Positions 1-8,606 are shown, counted from the first letter of the stretch. The stretch is DNA of 64,000 bases from CBDDIP01 sp965229005 (GCA_965229005.1 CBDDIP010000002.1:2976001-3040000), one strand, 5' to 3'. Translations and numbers: made by a program. The notes: generated by a model from the letters alone, not told the origin.

Positions 1-1321
1 CGTCTGGGTCGGCAGCATCGCGGACGGCACGCCACTCGGCGAGGCGCGGGTAGCCGCGGCGGATCGCCTCTGGCGTGGTGTGCGCGTCCTTGGCGAAGTA
101 GTGCCGACCACCGGCGTCGAGCACGAGGCGGTCGAGGCCGTGGAGCAGATCGCCGAGCCCGCTCAACCCGGCCGGCACGTCGTATGCCAGCGTCCATCCG
201 GGCTGCGGGAAGCTGAGCGGCGCTTGGTTGGCCGCACCGAACCGCTTCAGCACAGCCAGGAAGCTGGCGGCCGAACTGCCGGCCAACCGCTCGACGACCG
301 TGCGCAGCGTCTCTTCCTCGCCGAACGGCACGATCACCTGGTACTGCAGCATGCCGCGCTTGCCGTACACGCGGTTCCACGAGCCGACGAGGTCGAGCGG
401 GTGGAAGAAGGCCCCGATGCCCTGCACTTCACCGATGCGCTCTCGCGGTGACTTGCGGAACCACAGCTCGTTGAACGCCGCGATCGTCGCCCGGTTGACC
501 AGGCCTGGACTGGGCACCAGTGGCGGAAACGTCGCCAGCTGATGCGGTCCGTAGGCAAAAGGCGCGGCCGCCTCCTTCGGACCGAGGTCGTCCTGTCGGG
601 CATGGTCGCCGCGGGTGAGCACGCTGCGCCCGAGGTTGCGACCACGAGCAACGAGATCGACCCAGGCCACGCTGTAGCGAAAGTCGTCGTCGGCGTCGTC
701 GGTCATCGCCGCGAACAGCGCATCGAGGTCGGGGAGGCGGTTGGTGTCGACGCGCATGCGACTGCTCTCGATGCGCAGCAGGCGGAACGTGGCGTCGACG
801 ATCACGCCCGTCAACCCCATCCCGCCGATCGTCGCCCAGAACAGCGCCGGCTCGACGTCGGGGCCGATCACGCGCGTGGAACCATCGGCCATCAGCATCG
901 TCAGGCGGACCACGTGGTTGCCGAAGGAGCCCTCGACGTGGTGGTTCTTGCCATGGATGTCGCTGGCGACGGCACCGCCGATGGTGACGAATCGCGTGCC
1001 GGGGGTGACCGGCACGAAGTAGCCACGGGGCACGATGAGGCGCAGCAGCTGATCGATGCTGACGCCGGCACCGACGGTGACCGTCGCTGTCTCCTCGTCC
1101 AGCAGGACGTCGCCAGGGCCACCGCGCAGCCGCAGCAGCAGGCCGCCGCCGTTCTGCGACGCGTCGCCGTAGCTGCGGCCGAGACCGCGGGCCAGTGCGC
1201 CGCGCTCCCCCGCCGACTTCAGCGCTGACGGCACCTCGGACGCGGTGAGGTCGAGCACCTCACTGACGGTCGGGTTGGTACGTCCCCAACCGATCGCCGC
1301 ATCGCGAGCCGCCTCGTACAT
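1..1321 (-). CDS. dprE1: DprE1-like decaprenylphosphoryl-beta-D-ribose 2'-oxidase, 3' end cut by window
   Basis: FAD-linked oxidase that, with DprE2, epimerises polyprenyl-phosphoryl ribose to the arabinose donor of cell-wall arabinans. About 440 residues are visible, and perhaps 15 to 20 C-terminal residues lie beyond position 1. The N-terminus has GWGRTN, then the FAD-binding GLGRSYGD at about residue 50 and HGKNHHVEGSFGNHV near residue 120, all very DprE1-like. The C-terminal part has NQAPLSFPQPGW and AKDAHTTPEA. The residue matching M. tuberculosis Cys387 (the benzothiazinone target) is Ala, codon at 185-187. The ATG at 1321 gives a family-like N-terminus, but no clear ribosome site precedes it. 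It is the last visible gene of a coupled run with a methyltransferase, UbiA and HAD phosphatase. Confidence 0.88.
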   Translation of the reverse strand, partial: MYEAARDAAIGWGRTNPTVSEVLDLTASEVPSALKSAGERGALARGLGRSYGDASQNGGGLLLRLRGGPGDVLLDEETATVTVGAGVSIDQLLRLIVPRGYFVPVTPGTRFVTIGGAVASDIHGKNHHVEGSFGNHVVRLTMLMADGSTRVIGPDVEPALFWATIGGMGLTGVIVDATFRLLRIESSRMRVDTNRLPDLDALFAAMTDDADDDFRYSVAWVDLVARGRNLGRSVLTRGDHARQDDLGPKEAAAPFAYGPHQLATFPPLVPSPGLVNRATIAAFNELWFRKSPRERIGEVQGIGAFFHPLDLVGSWNRVYGKRGMLQYQVIVPFGEEETLRTVVERLAGSSAASFLAVLKRFGAANQAPLSFPQPGWTLAYDVPAGLSGLGDLLHGLDRLVLDAGGRHYFAKDAHTTPEAIRRGYPRLAEWRAVRDAADPD

Positions 1322-1385
1322 GATCGCCAGGCTACCGACCGGACCGTTTTGATCGCAGTAGGCCCAACGACCTGTTCTGCACCGA

Positions 1386-2135
1386 TCAGTAGGGCCATTC
1401 CGGCGGGCGGCCGGTGATCCGCTGCAGCACCTTGCCCAGGTGCAACGTGAGCAGCACCTTGATGGCCAGGTTCTTGGCGAACCACGGCAGTTGCGCCGCC
1501 TGTCGAGCAAGGTTCATCGCCCGGCTGCGAGCCGTCCCGTCGAGGTCGGCGTGGTACACGGTCATCGACCGCGCCCGACCGACGTAGCGGAAGCGCTTGC
1601 CGGCGAACAGCTCGCGCATGATGGCGAGCGTGACGCCGACCGACGAGAACGAGTCGTGGATCAACAGGGTGCCGCCGGGCTGCACTCGTGCGCCCCACTC
1701 GCGGATGTCGCTGCGCGCGGGCGCGTAGCGGTGTGCTCCGTCCACGTAGAGCACCGCCAGCTCACCGTCGACGGCATCGTGCGCGGCGTCGCTGAACGCT
1801 CGGACGTGACGCACCCGCTCGGCGACGCCCGCCCGCGCGAGGTTGGCGTTGAACACGTCATGATCGGTTGCCGCCTCGGCGGCGAACCCATCGATCTCCT
1901 GCGGGCCACGGTCGTTGCCGGCGTGTGGATCGATGGCCACGATGTCCACACCAGCAGGTGCCGCACTGGCGAGCACGATCGTGCTGCGCCCGCGAAAGCT
2001 GCCGATCTCGACGATCGTGTCGCCGGCATGCGTCGCCAGTGCGGCGCGGTACAGCTCATCGGCCTGGTCGGGCGACATCCAACCGTCCACACCATCGACC
2101 GCAGCCACGGTTGCGTCGAACGTTCGCAAGCTCAT
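1386..2135 (-). CDS. class I SAM-dependent methyltransferase in the dprE1-ubiA cluster
   Basis: A 249-residue cytosolic methyltransferase. Motif I is IVEIGSFRGRSTIVLA at about residues 40-55, followed by an acidic IDPHAG motif-II region and VLYVDGAHRY, the pattern of the Methyltransf_24 / CmcI-like group. The C-terminus (about 200-249) is hydrophobic-basic and may dock to a membrane. Its ATG overlaps the ubiA stop as ATGA, so it is translationally coupled. Substrate unknown; the position between UbiA and DprE1 suggests a polyprenyl-linked sugar or cell-wall glycan, but this is inference only. Confidence 0.8.
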   Translation of the reverse strand: MSLRTFDATVAAVDGVDGWMSPDQADELYRAALATHAGDTIVEIGSFRGRSTIVLASAAPAGVDIVAIDPHAGNDRGPQEIDGFAAEAATDHDVFNANLARAGVAERVRHVRAFSDAAHDAVDGELAVLYVDGAHRYAPARSDIREWGARVQPGGTLLIHDSFSSVGVTLAIMRELFAGKRFRYVGRARSMTVYHADLDGTARSRAMNLARQAAQLPWFAKNLAIKVLLTLHLGKVLQRITGRPPEWPY

Positions 2136-2998
2136 CGCAGGTACACCCCCAAGCCGAACATGATCGCCCACAGGGCGCCGAGCACCTGGATCGTTCGATC
2201 CGAAGCGAAGATCTCTTCTGGCGCAGCGCCCTTGCCCTGCTCGAGCAGCAACGTGTAGCGCAGCAGCGCGGTGCCCATCGGCACGATGGACAGCTCGTAG
2301 TACGGCAGCGTCGTCTGGGCGATCTCCTTCGTGTCGAAGGCCCAGATGCAGTAGGTCACCAGCGCTGCCCCGCAGCTGACCGACAGAACGGTGCGTAGGA
2401 AGCCGACCGTGTACTCCTCCAGCGTCGGCCGCGTGCCGCCACCGTCGCCGATGTCGCGCAGCTCCGCGTAGCGCTTGCCGGTGACGATGAACAGCGATCC
2501 GAACGAGGTGGTCAACGAGAACCAGCTGCTCATCGGCAGGTTGGTCGCCACGGCTCCGGCGACGGCGCGCAGCACGAAACCAGCAGCGACGGCGACGAGG
2601 TCGACGACGGCGACGTGCTTCAGCGCCGCGCTGTACAGCGAGGTGAGCGCGACGTAGCCGAGCACGACGAAACCCGCCTGCCATCGCACGAGGAACGACA
2701 GCCCGATGCCGGCGACGAGCAACGCCGTGCCGATCACGCGAGCGAGCCCGACCGGCAGTGCGCCACTGGCGATCGGGCGCTTGCACTTCGTCGGGTGCGA
2801 TCGGTCGCGCTCGCGGTCGACGATGTCGTTCCAGTAGTACGTGCCGCTGCTGGCCATGCACAGGGCGACGAACATCAGGAGCGACTTGCCGATGTAGCTG
2901 CCGTTGTCGAGGGCACCTGCGGCACCCGGTGCGGCGAACACCAGGACGTTCTTGACCCACTGCTTCGGACGCGCTTCGCGCACGATCGCGGCGATCAC
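2132..2998 (-). CDS. ubiA: UbiA-family decaprenyl-phosphate phosphoribosyltransferase (DPPR synthase)
   Basis: Integral membrane prenyltransferase-fold enzyme of 288 residues expected to transfer 5-phosphoribose from PRPP to polyprenyl phosphate. The signature NDIVDRERDRSHPTKCKRPI (Asp-rich motif 1) and YSAALKHVAVVDLVAV (motif 2) match the DPPR-synthase subgroup rather than quinone-biosynthesis UbiA. Several hydrophobic spans cover nearly the whole chain. The start is GTG, overlapping the HAD stop as GTGA. The neighbouring DprE1 supports the pentose-phosphate-lipid assignment. Confidence 0.88.
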   Translation of the reverse strand: MIAAIVREARPKQWVKNVLVFAAPGAAGALDNGSYIGKSLLMFVALCMASSGTYYWNDIVDRERDRSHPTKCKRPIASGALPVGLARVIGTALLVAGIGLSFLVRWQAGFVVLGYVALTSLYSAALKHVAVVDLVAVAAGFVLRAVAGAVATNLPMSSWFSLTTSFGSLFIVTGKRYAELRDIGDGGGTRPTLEEYTVGFLRTVLSVSCGAALVTYCIWAFDTKEIAQTTLPYYELSIVPMGTALLRYTLLLEQGKGAAPEEIFASDRTIQVLGALWAIMFGLGVYLR

Positions 2999-3639
2999 GA
3001 GGACGCTCCCGGATCGGCGCTGATCGTCACGTCGTGCACCCACACCGCGTGATCGGCGGCCGCCAGCATCTCTCGGTCGCCGCGGCTGTCGCCGTACGCC
3101 CACAGCGGCACCTGCGACAGGTCGCGCTCGGAACGCCAAGCAGCGAGGCGACGGGCCTTCTCCGCGGCGCGACAGTTGCCGTCGATCAGCGTGTCGCCGT
3201 ACGAGGCGACACCGGCGGCTGTGGTCACGACGTGCACGTCCGTGCAGAGTACGGCGTCGATGCCGAGCAGGCGGGCCAACGGGCGCAGATACGGACCCAG
3301 CGACGCCGATACGAGCACCGTCGCGTGACCACGTTGCTGGTGCCACCGCAAGCGCGCCACCGTGTCGGGGCGCAGCCAGTCGTCGTGCACCAGGGTCGCG
3401 AACGTCTCACCGATGCGATCGATCTCGGCGACGTCACGACGGCGCAGGACCCCGCCGACGACCACCTCCTTGACCGCATCGCGGTCGCGTCGGGCCAGCG
3501 CGGACAGTGACGCAACCGGCCGTCGCAGGATCGAGGTGGCGATGCGGCGCCGGCCGCCGACACGTTCGAGGAACGGGCGCACGCAGTCGCGCACGGTCAG
3601 CGTGCCGTCGACGTCGAACGCGGCGACTGCGTCCGTCAC
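2995..3639 (-). CDS. HAD-IB family phosphatase, candidate DPPR 5-phosphatase
   Basis: A 214-residue HAD hydrolase of the SerB/CicA-like IB type: motif I FDVDGTLTVRD near the N-terminus, motif II VSASLGPYL, a basic motif III region with EKARR, and motif IV YGDSRGDREML. It starts with GTG overlapping the aroA stop (GTGA) and its own stop overlaps the ubiA start, so three genes are coupled. Family knowledge: HAD domains are often fused or adjacent to UbiA-type phosphoribosyltransferases. Inference: it removes the 5-phosphate from decaprenylphosphoryl phosphoribose, the step assigned to a PAP2-type protein in mycobacteria. A serine or other small-phosphate substrate is the alternative. Confidence 0.8.
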   Translation of the reverse strand: MTDAVAAFDVDGTLTVRDCVRPFLERVGGRRRIATSILRRPVASLSALARRDRDAVKEVVVGGVLRRRDVAEIDRIGETFATLVHDDWLRPDTVARLRWHQQRGHATVLVSASLGPYLRPLARLLGIDAVLCTDVHVVTTAAGVASYGDTLIDGNCRAAEKARRLAAWRSERDLSQVPLWAYGDSRGDREMLAAADHAVWVHDVTISADPGASS

Positions 3640-4967
3640 GTGCCGGTCTCCAACGCTTCGAACGTCTGCCAGAACGCAGGCCAGCTCTTCGAGACGACGG
3701 CCGGGTCGTCGACCTCGATGCCCGCGACACCCAGCTGCTGCGCACCGAGCCCGAGGACGGCGAACGCCATCGCCAGACGGTGGTCGTGGTGCGTGCCGAG
3801 CACGACGGCCGAGCCCATCGCCCCGGTCGGGACGGCAGGCGTGACGGTGATCCCGTCGGCGTTCGGCGTGGCGTCGACACCTGCTCGCCGCAGCTCGGCA
3901 CACAGGTCGCCGATTCGATCGCTCTCCTTGCCGCGGATGAAGCCGACGCCGCGGATCACCGTCGGCGTGTCGGCGAACGCGGCGACGACGGCGAGCGTCG
4001 GAACGAGGTCGGAGACTTCGGCCATGTCGATGTCGATGCCGTGGAGCGAGCCCGTGCGTCGCACCTCGGTGCGGTCGTCGTCGATCACGACGTCGCATCC
4101 CATCCGAGCCAGCAGCGTCGCGAACGCTGCATCGCCCTGCATCGACCGCGACCCAAGACCGGGCACCGCCACACGGCCACCGACAACGGCTGCCGCAGCC
4201 AACGGATAGCTCGCCGAGCTCGCGTCCGGCTCGACGTCGAAGTCGCACGACCGGTACGTGCCGGCGGGGACCGTCACTCGATCGTCGCCGATCACCACGC
4301 CGTCCACGCCGAAGCTGGCCATCACGGCAGCAGTCATCTCCACGTAGGGGCGAGACACCAGCGGCGTCGTGATGTCGATGCGCAGCCCACGGTGCAGCAG
4401 CGGAGCGATGAGCATCAACGCCGTCAGGTACTGGCTGCTGATGTCGCCCGGCACCGCCAGCGTGGCCGGCTCGTCGCCGTCGCCATCTCGTCCGACGCCG
4501 CCCCGCAGCTCGACGGGCAGGTGTCCCCACGTCTCGCCGGGTACGAGCTGCGCACCCAACGCGGCCAGTGCGTCGTGCAACGGCGCCATCGGCCGGGCAC
4601 GCAACGGCGGCAGCCCGTCCACGGTGTACGGCCCGGGGCCGAGCGCTGCCAACGCTGTCATGAACCGCGAGGTCGTGCCGGCCAGTCGCGTCGGCAGCAC
4701 CAACGGCCCGGGCAGCCACCGCCCGCCGGTGCCGGCGATGTGCACCACCGCGGGATCAGCGTCATCACGTTGCACACCCACGCCGAGGACCTGGAGGCAC
4801 TCGAGCATCGCTTCGGTGTCGTCACCGTCGGGCACGTTGACGAGCGTCGTCGGGCCATTCGCCATCGCCGCGCACGCCAACGCTCGGTTGGCCAGGCTCT
4901 TCGATCCCGGCACGGTGACGATGGCGTCCAGCGGCACAACGACGGGATGCACGCGACGGGTGGTCAT
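3636..4967 (-). CDS. aroA: 3-phosphoshikimate 1-carboxyvinyltransferase (EPSP synthase)
   Basis: Joins shikimate-3-phosphate and phosphoenolpyruvate in the sixth step of aromatic amino acid synthesis. The 443 residues, normal length, include the N-terminal GSKSLANRALACAAM substrate loop, RLAGTTSRFMTALAAL (the usual LGNAGT loop degenerated to LAGTTS) and a C-terminal DHRLAMAFAVLGL. The ATG lies 13 bases after the tyrA stop, so it is cotranscribed with tyrA, a sensible aromatic pairing. It leads into the HAD-ubiA-dprE1 genes through a GTGA overlap. Confidence 0.95.
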   Translation of the reverse strand: MTTRRVHPVVVPLDAIVTVPGSKSLANRALACAAMANGPTTLVNVPDGDDTEAMLECLQVLGVGVQRDDADPAVVHIAGTGGRWLPGPLVLPTRLAGTTSRFMTALAALGPGPYTVDGLPPLRARPMAPLHDALAALGAQLVPGETWGHLPVELRGGVGRDGDGDEPATLAVPGDISSQYLTALMLIAPLLHRGLRIDITTPLVSRPYVEMTAAVMASFGVDGVVIGDDRVTVPAGTYRSCDFDVEPDASSASYPLAAAAVVGGRVAVPGLGSRSMQGDAAFATLLARMGCDVVIDDDRTEVRRTGSLHGIDIDMAEVSDLVPTLAVVAAFADTPTVIRGVGFIRGKESDRIGDLCAELRRAGVDATPNADGITVTPAVPTGAMGSAVVLGTHHDHRLAMAFAVLGLGAQQLGVAGIEVDDPAVVSKSWPAFWQTFEALETGT

Positions 4968-4980
4968 GATCGGGTGCGAC

Positions 4981-6069
4981 TCAGCTGAGACGCTGCGCCG
5001 CTGGCCGGTAGCCGCGAGCCATCAGGCCGCCGCGATAGAGCTCCATCGAGGCTGCATCGACGAGCACGACGGCTACACCGCGATTGCCTTCGACGCTGTG
5101 CACCACTTCGAAGCTGGCGATGTTGACGCCGAGCTCGGCAGCGAGCGTGAAGACCCCGGCGGCCGCGCCGGGACGGTCGGGGATCGGGATGCGCAGCTCG
5201 GCCAGCTCGTTGGGCTGGTTGACGCGACTCGGCAGGTTGGTGCGTGCGTCGCGGGCCTTCGCCAGCCGGCGCTGCAACTCGTCGCGGTCGTCGATGTCGA
5301 CCACGTTGCGCATCGCGGCCAGCCCCTCGATCAACCCGTCGAGCGCGGACAGGATGGCCGGCCGGTTCTCGGCGCAGATGTCGAGCCAGATGCCCGGGTG
5401 CCCGGAGGCGATGCGGGTCATGTCGCGGAACCCGCCTGCGGCCAGCCGCAGCAGCGCGGCGTGCTCCTCGGCACGATCGCTGGCCAGTCCCATCAGCGTC
5501 GCCGCGGTGAGGTGCGGGACGTGGCTGATGACGGCGACCACTTGATCGTGACGATCGGGCGGGAGCGCGATCACGTCGGCACCGAGGTCGGCCACGACCG
5601 CGGCGATCGCGCTGAACGTCGTGTCGGCGGTGGCATCCGACGGGGTGAGCACCCAGACCGCACCCTCGAACATCGACCCATCGGCGCCGTCGAGACCTTC
5701 CAGCTCGCTGCCCGCCATCGGGTGCCCGCCGATGAACCGGGCGTCGTCGATCGCTGCGGCGATGCTGCCCTTGACGCTGCCGACGTCGGTCACCAGTCCG
5801 GTGGTCTCGGCGAGCGCCCGCTTGACGAGATCGACCACGGCCAGCACCGGCGTGGCGACGACGGTGATCTCGGCGTCGGGATCGAGGCCGGACGCATCGA
5901 TGACGCCGAGCGTGAGCGCCCGCTGCTCGCGCGCCGGATCGATGTCGTCACCCGACACGTGCCAACCGCGTTCGCGCAACGCCAGACCGATCGATCCACC
6001 GATCAACCCGAGCCCGCAGACGTTGGCGCGTCGCGCCGGTGCCTCAGGCGCTGGAACGGTGCTCGTCAC
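4981..6069 (-). CDS. tyrA: prephenate dehydrogenase with C-terminal ACT domain
   Basis: NAD(P)-dependent oxidative decarboxylation of prephenate toward tyrosine. 362 residues: Rossmann motif GLGLIGGSIGLAL near residue 20, catalytic-region HPMAGSELEGLDGAD, ISHVPHLTAATL in the helical domain, then an ACT-like regulatory segment from about residue 290 (ELRIPIPDRPGAAAGVFTLA), suggesting feedback control by an aromatic amino acid. The GTG start sits 8 bases after a TAGGCT box with no Shine-Dalgarno, so it is probably leaderless and heads the tyrA-aroA-HAD-ubiA-methyltransferase-dprE1 run. Confidence 0.93.
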   Translation of the reverse strand: MTSTVPAPEAPARRANVCGLGLIGGSIGLALRERGWHVSGDDIDPAREQRALTLGVIDASGLDPDAEITVVATPVLAVVDLVKRALAETTGLVTDVGSVKGSIAAAIDDARFIGGHPMAGSELEGLDGADGSMFEGAVWVLTPSDATADTTFSAIAAVVADLGADVIALPPDRHDQVVAVISHVPHLTAATLMGLASDRAEEHAALLRLAAGGFRDMTRIASGHPGIWLDICAENRPAILSALDGLIEGLAAMRNVVDIDDRDELQRRLAKARDARTNLPSRVNQPNELAELRIPIPDRPGAAAGVFTLAAELGVNIASFEVVHSVEGNRGVAVVLVDAASMELYRGGLMARGYRPAAQRLS

Positions 6070-6077
6070 GGGCAGCG

Positions 6078-6083
6078 AGCCTA
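6078..6083 (-). promoter_or_regulatory. leaderless -10 box of tyrA
   Basis: TAGGCT (within GGTAGGCT) on the minus strand, 8 bases before the GTG of tyrA. No Shine-Dalgarno sequence lies between. Confidence 0.6.
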
Positions 6084-6135
6084 CCGGCGAGACGCGGCCC
6101 GACCCCGGAGATTGGGGACCGCACGTCGCGAGCCC

Positions 6136-6960
6136 TCAACGGCTGCGATTGGCCCGCAACTCGTCGCCGCCGCTGGCCAGCACGAGGTCGCGTACCTCGG
6201 CCTGCGTCAGCTCGCGCCACGTGCCGGGCGCCAGCTGGGCGTCGCGGAGCGGCCCGATGCGCACGCGCACGAGCCGGCGCACGGGATGGCCGACCGCCTC
6301 GCACATCCGCCGCACCTGTCGGTTGCGACCCTCGTGGATCGCGATCCGCAGCAACCCGGGCTCGGGTTGCGAGACGGTGGCCGGTGCCGTTCGACCGTCA
6401 TCGAGCTCGACGCCGTCGCGCAGCTGACGGATGCCGCCGGCCGACACGTTCCCGCCGTCCACTGCGGCCAGGTACTCCTTCTCGACGCCGTGGCTGGGAT
6501 GCGCCAGGCGGTGGGCGAGGTCGCCGTCGTTGGTCAGCAGCAGCAGCCCCTCGGTCTCCACGTCCAGCCGACCGACGGGGTACACGCGTGGTTCGTCGGG
6601 CACCAGCTCGACCACGGTCGGGCGACCCTGCGGATCCGACGCGGTGGTGACGACACCCGTCGGCTTGTTGAGCAGGTAGTAGACGAGCCCGGGGCGCACG
6701 CCGATCGGGCCGCCGTCGACGGCCACCTGGTCGAGGTCGACGTCCACCCGTCGGCCGAGCACGGCCACCTCACCGTTGACGGTCACTCGCCCCGCGGCGA
6801 TCAGGTCCTCGCAGACGCGACGGCTCCCCCATCCACGCACGGCCAGCACCTTCTGCAGCCGCTCGCCCTGGGGCAACGCGGCCGATTCGGCAGCACGCTG
6901 CTCCCACAGCGGCGGCTCGATGTCGGTGCCGGCGTCCTCGGTCGGGTCAGTTGCGGGCAT
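6136..6960 (-). CDS. rluB: large subunit rRNA pseudouridine synthase (RluB/RsuA type)
   Basis: 274 residues. An S4 RNA-binding domain (ERLQKVLAVRGWGSRR, about 28-90) precedes a pseudouridine synthase domain with the catalytic GRLDVETEGLLLLTNDG and the family segment EGRNRQVRRMCEAVGHPV. It probably isomerises a uridine of 23S rRNA, with exact target not readable from sequence. The ATG at 6960 lies inside the 3' end of scpB (14-base overlap), giving the classical scpA-scpB-rluB operon. Confidence 0.93.
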   Translation of the reverse strand: MPATDPTEDAGTDIEPPLWEQRAAESAALPQGERLQKVLAVRGWGSRRVCEDLIAAGRVTVNGEVAVLGRRVDVDLDQVAVDGGPIGVRPGLVYYLLNKPTGVVTTASDPQGRPTVVELVPDEPRVYPVGRLDVETEGLLLLTNDGDLAHRLAHPSHGVEKEYLAAVDGGNVSAGGIRQLRDGVELDDGRTAPATVSQPEPGLLRIAIHEGRNRQVRRMCEAVGHPVRRLVRVRIGPLRDAQLAPGTWRELTQAEVRDLVLASGGDELRANRSR

Positions 6961-7714
6961 CGGGCGGATCGATGCGCAGGCCGTGCTCGAGCGCTTCGAC
7001 GACATCGGCGCCGGGCACGAACTCGGCGATCGGCGGCAGGTCGCTGAGCGAGTCGAGGCCGAGCTTCTCCAGGAACGCCGGCGTCGTACCGAACAGCACG
7101 GCCTGGCCGGGACCGGAGTCGCGGGCGACCTCGGTGATGTAGCCACGGGCCTGCAGCGTGCGCAGCACGCCGTCGGGATCGACGCCGCGGATGCTCGCCA
7201 CCTGCGCCCGCGACAGCGGCTGCTTGTAGGCCACGATCGCCAGCGTCTCCAGCGCAGCTGCACTCATCCGGGCGCGCTGCCCGTCGAGCAGGAAGCGTTC
7301 GACGTAGGGGGCCAGATCTGCGTGCGTCTGGTAGCGGTAGCCGCCAGCGACGCGGACGAGCTCGAAGCCGTGACCCGCTTCGCGATACGCGGAGGCCAGC
7401 TCGTCGCACAACCGCTCGATCATCACCACCGGCTGCTCGAGCAGCTGGGCCAGCATCTCCGGGGCGACCGGCTCGACGGCGACGAGGATGATCGCCTCGA
7501 TCGCCCGCACCGTCTCCGCGTCCGGAGATCCGGGCATTGCATCCGGCGCCGCCGGCTCGACAAGCTCCAGTGCTTCAACCGGTGCCGACTCGTTCACGTC
7601 CGACTCGACCGACTGCGGTTCGCTCGGTTCGTCGCTCATCGAGTCGTCCGTCATCTCCTCGCCCGTCATCCCCTCGCCCGTCATCCCCTCGCCCGTCATC
7701 CCCTCGCCCGTCAT
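6947..7714 (-). CDS. scpB: segregation and condensation protein B
   Basis: Winged-helix kleisin-associated subunit of SMC-ScpAB, acting in chromosome organisation. 255 residues; conserved core from about residue 65 (ETVRAIEAIILVAVEPVAPE, then LETLAIVAYKQPLSRAQ and IRGVDPDGVLRTLQARGYI). The first 60 residues are acidic and low complexity and begin with tandem MTGEG repeats. The first ATG (7714) overlaps the scpA stop as ATGA, but each repeat supplies another in-frame ATG preceded by GGGCGAGGGG, so the true start could be 7714, 7699, 7684, 7669, 7654 or 7639. Confidence 0.9.
   Translation of the reverse strand: MTGEGMTGEGMTGEGMTGEEMTDDSMSDEPSEPQSVESDVNESAPVEALELVEPAAPDAMPGSPDAETVRAIEAIILVAVEPVAPEMLAQLLEQPVVMIERLCDELASAYREAGHGFELVRVAGGYRYQTHADLAPYVERFLLDGQRARMSAAALETLAIVAYKQPLSRAQVASIRGVDPDGVLRTLQARGYITEVARDSGPGQAVLFGTTPAFLEKLGLDSLSDLPPIAEFVPGADVVEALEHGLRIDPPDARN
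7655..7714 (-). repeat. four 15-bp tandem repeats at the scpB start
   Basis: Four in-frame copies of ATGACGGGCGAGGGG (the last ends GAGGAG), encoding MTGEG x3 and MTGEE. Two further diverged units (MTDDS, MSDEP) follow. Each copy carries both a purine-rich Shine-Dalgarno-like stretch and the next ATG. Confidence 0.95.
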
Positions 7715-8505
7715 CCGCGGTACTCGTCGATGGCGAACCCGGCGCTGACGCTCTCGTCGTCGCGATCGAACCCGGCGTCGCCGAGCCAGGTGACGTCGAT
7801 GTCGCCGAACCACTCGCCCTGGTCGAGATCGATCGATCCTTGTTTGAACAGCTCGAGGATGGCCAGGAAGCGGACGATCACGTCCAGCCGCTCGACCAGC
7901 CCGGTGGTCAACCGGCGGAACGAGATGCGGCCGACGCGGGGCAGCTCGTCGAGCAGTTCGGCCACAGCGTCGGCCACGGAGGCACGGATCGGGGCGACGT
8001 GGAACAGGTCGATGCGCGGCACCGGACGAGGGGTGACGACGCGCATGTACGCGGCGTGGATCCGCCGACCGGTGACACCTTCGAGCAGGTCGGGCATCAG
8101 CTCGGCGAAGCGCTCGTCGGCACCCACGGCACGCGGGTAGCTGCGATCGGCTTCGTCGGCCAAGCGGGTGAAGACGCTGGCCACGTCCTTGAACGTCTTG
8201 CACTCCAGCAGGCGCGCCAGCAGCAGGTCGCGCTCTTCCCACAGAGCCAGCTCCTCGTCGAGGTCGACGTCGTCGCGGCCGGGCAGGAGGCGCCGAGCCT
8301 TGAGCTCGACGAGCGTGGCGGCGATGAGCAGGAACTCGGTGGCCAGGTCGAGGTCGAGCTCCTGCAGGCGTTCGATCTCCGTGAGATACGAGTCGACGAT
8401 GCGACTCAGGGACACCTCGTAGATGTCGACCTGCTCACGCAGGATGAGGTGCAGGAGGAGGTCGAACGGCCCCTCGAACACGGGGGTGGTCACCTCGACA
8501 GCCAT
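7711..8505 (-). CDS. scpA: segregation and condensation protein A (kleisin)
   Basis: 264 residues, normal for ScpA. The N-terminal FEGPFDLLLHLILREQVDIY is the SMC-neck-binding kleisin helix. A middle region LATEFLLIAATLVELKARRL is typical, and the C-terminal winged helix contains LERLDVIVRFLAILELFKQG. It bridges SMC heads with ScpB. The ATG is 7 bases after TACGAT with no Shine-Dalgarno, so it is a probable leaderless operon head for scpA-scpB-rluB. Confidence 0.95.
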   Translation of the reverse strand: MAVEVTTPVFEGPFDLLLHLILREQVDIYEVSLSRIVDSYLTEIERLQELDLDLATEFLLIAATLVELKARRLLPGRDDVDLDEELALWEERDLLLARLLECKTFKDVASVFTRLADEADRSYPRAVGADERFAELMPDLLEGVTGRRIHAAYMRVVTPRPVPRIDLFHVAPIRASVADAVAELLDELPRVGRISFRRLTTGLVERLDVIVRFLAILELFKQGSIDLDQGEWFGDIDVTWLGDAGFDRDDESVSAGFAIDEYRG

Positions 8506-8512
8506 CGCACCG

Positions 8513-8518
8513 ATCGTA
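8513..8518 (-). promoter_or_regulatory. leaderless -10 box of scpA
   Basis: TACGAT (in GGTACGAT) on the minus strand, 7 bases before the scpA ATG. Confidence 0.6.
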
Positions 8519-8606
8519 CCGGTTGGGCCCCGCCGGACGCTGAATGCCCGGCATCACGCGGCCGTGGATCGGACAAAACCGGGGCCAGCCAGGGCGGGCG
8601 CACCGG

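Noticed and set aside
3507..7047. Long plus-strand open frames opposite aroA, tyrA and rluB
   Set aside because: High-GC shadow frames. The minus strand encodes well-conserved enzymes over the same bases, and the plus-strand translations are low-complexity Arg/His/Gln-rich with no family motifs.
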